From contig CALLZA010000262.1 of assembly GCA_937858165.1 (NCBI GenBank), positions 1 to 6,633 of the forward strand: 6,633 nt of DNA, written 5' to 3'. The notes beneath the pieces are model-generated. The model searched no databases, was not told the origin of the DNA, and worked only from the letters and a program-made list of their open reading frames with translations. Shown in pieces: positions 5,429 through 6,633 of this stretch. A program made the position numbers and the translations under genes. Position 1 is the first letter of the stretch; each line of letters begins with the position of its first letter. The DNA is from an uncultured Ardenticatenia bacterium. Lineage in GTDB: Bacteria; Chloroflexota; Anaerolineae; Promineifilales; Promineifilaceae.

Positions 5429-5454
5429 TCCGCAGATGGGGCAGCTGCGGATCA
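5426..5454. terminator. Hairpin between convergent genes, probable terminator
   Basis: A perfect 10-base stem (TGATCCGCAG at 5426-5435, CTGCGGATCA at 5445-5454) closes a 9-base loop. The left arm includes the TGA stop of the LysE-like gene. A moderately T-rich tail (TCCTTCTT) follows on the plus strand; no T-run follows on the minus strand. It probably ends the map unit. Its symmetry may also help to block leuS transcripts, which would reach it 7 bases past the leuS stop codon. Confidence 0.55.
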
Positions 5455-5460
5455 TCCTTC

Positions 5461-6633
5461 TTACACGACGATGTTGACCAGCTTGCCGCGCACAACGATC
5501 ACCTGGCGCGGGCTCTGGCCATCGAGCCAGCGCGAGAGCTTGTCGGAAGCCAGGGCCACAACGCGCAGCTCGTCGTCGGACAGATCGGCCGCCACCTCGA
5601 TCCGGTCGCGGGTCTTGCCGTTGACCTGCACAATGAGACTGATCGCTTCTTCGCGGGCCGCGTCGTCGTCCCACTGCGGCCACAACTGCTCATGGATGCT
5701 GTAGGGCAGCCCGCGCCGCGCCCACAACTCTTCGGTGATGTGGGGTGAAACGGGGGCCAACAGCAGTAGCAGCGACTCGACCGCCTCGTTCCAGGCCGCG
5801 CGGTCAACGCCGCCTTCGCGCTGCGCGGCCAGAATGGCGTTGCGCAACTCCATGATCGCCGCCACGGAGGTGTTGAAGGAGAACTCATCCATGTCGCGCG
5901 TTACCTTGCGGATGACCTGATGCGTCTTGCGGCGCAGGGCGCGCGAGGCGGCTGCGTCGTCACCCGGCGTGTATTGTGCCTGGCCGATCTCCCACACGTC
6001 TTGCAACAGCCGTTGCGGCCCCTTGATGCCCTCATAGTTCCACGGCCCACCCTGGTCCCACTTGGCAAAAAACATCAGATAGGCGCGCACCGTGTCGGCC
6101 CCGTATTGGGCCACCAGTTCGTCGGGGTTGACCACGTTGCCCTTGCTCTTCGACATGCGCTGCACGTCCAGATGGTGGTGCAACTGGTTGACCGTGTTGT
6201 CGCCGGGGATTGACGGCACGCTGATGACGGCATCGGGGGAAACTTCGACGGTGAACAACTCGCCGCCGGCGTCCACCTGCAACACGTTCTCCGTCCGTCG
6301 CATCAATTCGCCCACGACCACGTCGTCGCGCAGCCCCGGCGTCATCGTCCCCGCCTCGATCACCTCGACCCGCGACGCGACGAGCTTGTTGCCCTCGCGC
6401 CGGCCATAGGCCAGAAGCACGTCGCCCTTGCGCTCCGCGCCGAGGATCTGCCCCTGATTACGCAGACCCCTCATCGGCTCGTCGAACTGGCCGGCCGGGT
6501 CGCGGCCGGGCTCGGCCATGATGCGCCCCCCCTCGTCGCACCGGCCCCGGGCGCGCACGACCTTGGTGAAGAAGCGGGGATAGAGGAGGGGCCTTGGTAC
6601 GTGCCCCCCCCCCCCCGGCTTGAACCGTGTCCC
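5461..6633 (-). CDS. leuS: Leucyl-tRNA synthetase, C-terminal part (partial)
   Basis: A class I aminoacyl-tRNA synthetase that charges tRNA-Leu with leucine in the cytoplasm. The window holds about the last 390 residues. Counting from the right edge: LLY and RFFTKV near 15-26 (end of the catalytic core), NQGQILG at 59-65, an insertion of about 93 residues where bacterial enzymes carry the leucine-specific domain, then RMSKS at 159-163 with GNVVNPDE after it. WDQGGPWN, the helical anticodon-binding domain (KVTRDMDEFSFNTS) and the C-terminal tRNA-binding domain (LIVQVNGKTRDRIEV, ending GKLVNIVV) follow. The first lysine of KMSKS is arginine here. The frame is open to the right edge, but residues 1-15 (13-C run) match the family poorly, probably through sequence error. 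The N-terminal half, with the HIGH motif and the editing domain, lies outside. The gene is convergent with the LysE-like gene. Confidence 0.95.
   Translation of the reverse strand, partial: GTRFKPGGGGHVPRPLLYPRFFTKVVRARGRCDEGGRIMAEPGRDPAGQFDEPMRGLRNQGQILGAERKGDVLLAYGRREGNKLVASRVEVIEAGTMTPGLRDDVVVGELMRRTENVLQVDAGGELFTVEVSPDAVISVPSIPGDNTVNQLHHHLDVQRMSKSKGNVVNPDELVAQYGADTVRAYLMFFAKWDQGGPWNYEGIKGPQRLLQDVWEIGQAQYTPGDDAAASRALRRKTHQVIRKVTRDMDEFSFNTSVAAIMELRNAILAAQREGGVDRAAWNEAVESLLLLLAPVSPHITEELWARRGLPYSIHEQLWPQWDDDAAREEAISLIVQVNGKTRDRIEVAADLSDDELRVVALASDKLSRWLDGQSPRQVIVVRGKLVNIVV

Noticed and set aside
1..6633. Search for a CRISPR array, insertion sequence, tRNA or toxin-antitoxin pair
   Set aside because: No regularly spaced long repeats, transposase motifs, tRNA cloverleaf ending in CCA, or small paired genes were seen in a read of both strands.

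Overview
The window looks like a high-GC chromosomal segment from a bacterium, most likely a Chloroflexota (Anaerolineae-type) genome. That placement is an inference from the gene types, the codon use and the TATA-like -10 boxes; no marker in the window proves it. The coordinates appear to lie in a draft contig: the last ~35 bases contain a run of 13 C and decode to a damaged stretch of an otherwise well-conserved protein.

Layout, left to right. 1-817 (-): 5' part of folC (folate biosynthesis and polyglutamylation), cut by the window edge. 818-950: divergent intergenic with a strong 48-nt imperfect hairpin and a sigma70-type promoter. 951-1331 (+): a small four-helix membrane protein of unknown function. 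1323-2633 (-): a 12-helix MFS exporter whose 3' end overlaps the previous gene by 9 bases. 2634-2964: a 331-base AT-rich divergent intergenic region holding a near-consensus promoter for the exporter, dyads, and tandem TGTACA-type repeats. 2965-3924 (+): a secreted protein with two FAS1 (fasciclin) domains, followed by a textbook intrinsic terminator (3961-3994). 4014-4778 (+): type I methionine aminopeptidase with all five metal ligands, apparently transcribed from an extended -10 promoter so close to the ATG that the mRNA should be leaderless. 4793-5428 (+): a LysE-type membrane exporter 14 bases downstream, probably co-transcribed. 5426-5454: hairpin between convergent genes. 5461-6633 (-): C-terminal part of leucyl-tRNA synthetase, cut by the right edge.

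Functionally this is a mix of housekeeping genes (folC, map, leuS) and cell-envelope or transport genes (small membrane protein, MFS exporter, FAS1 protein, LysE-like exporter). Nothing links them into one pathway. I see no CRISPR array, transposase, tRNA, rRNA or defence system, and no convincing previously undescribed multi-gene system. The most interesting signals are regulatory: the leaderless-looking map promoter, the tandem TGTACAAAACA repeats, and the 849-896 hairpin, which pairs better on the minus strand.
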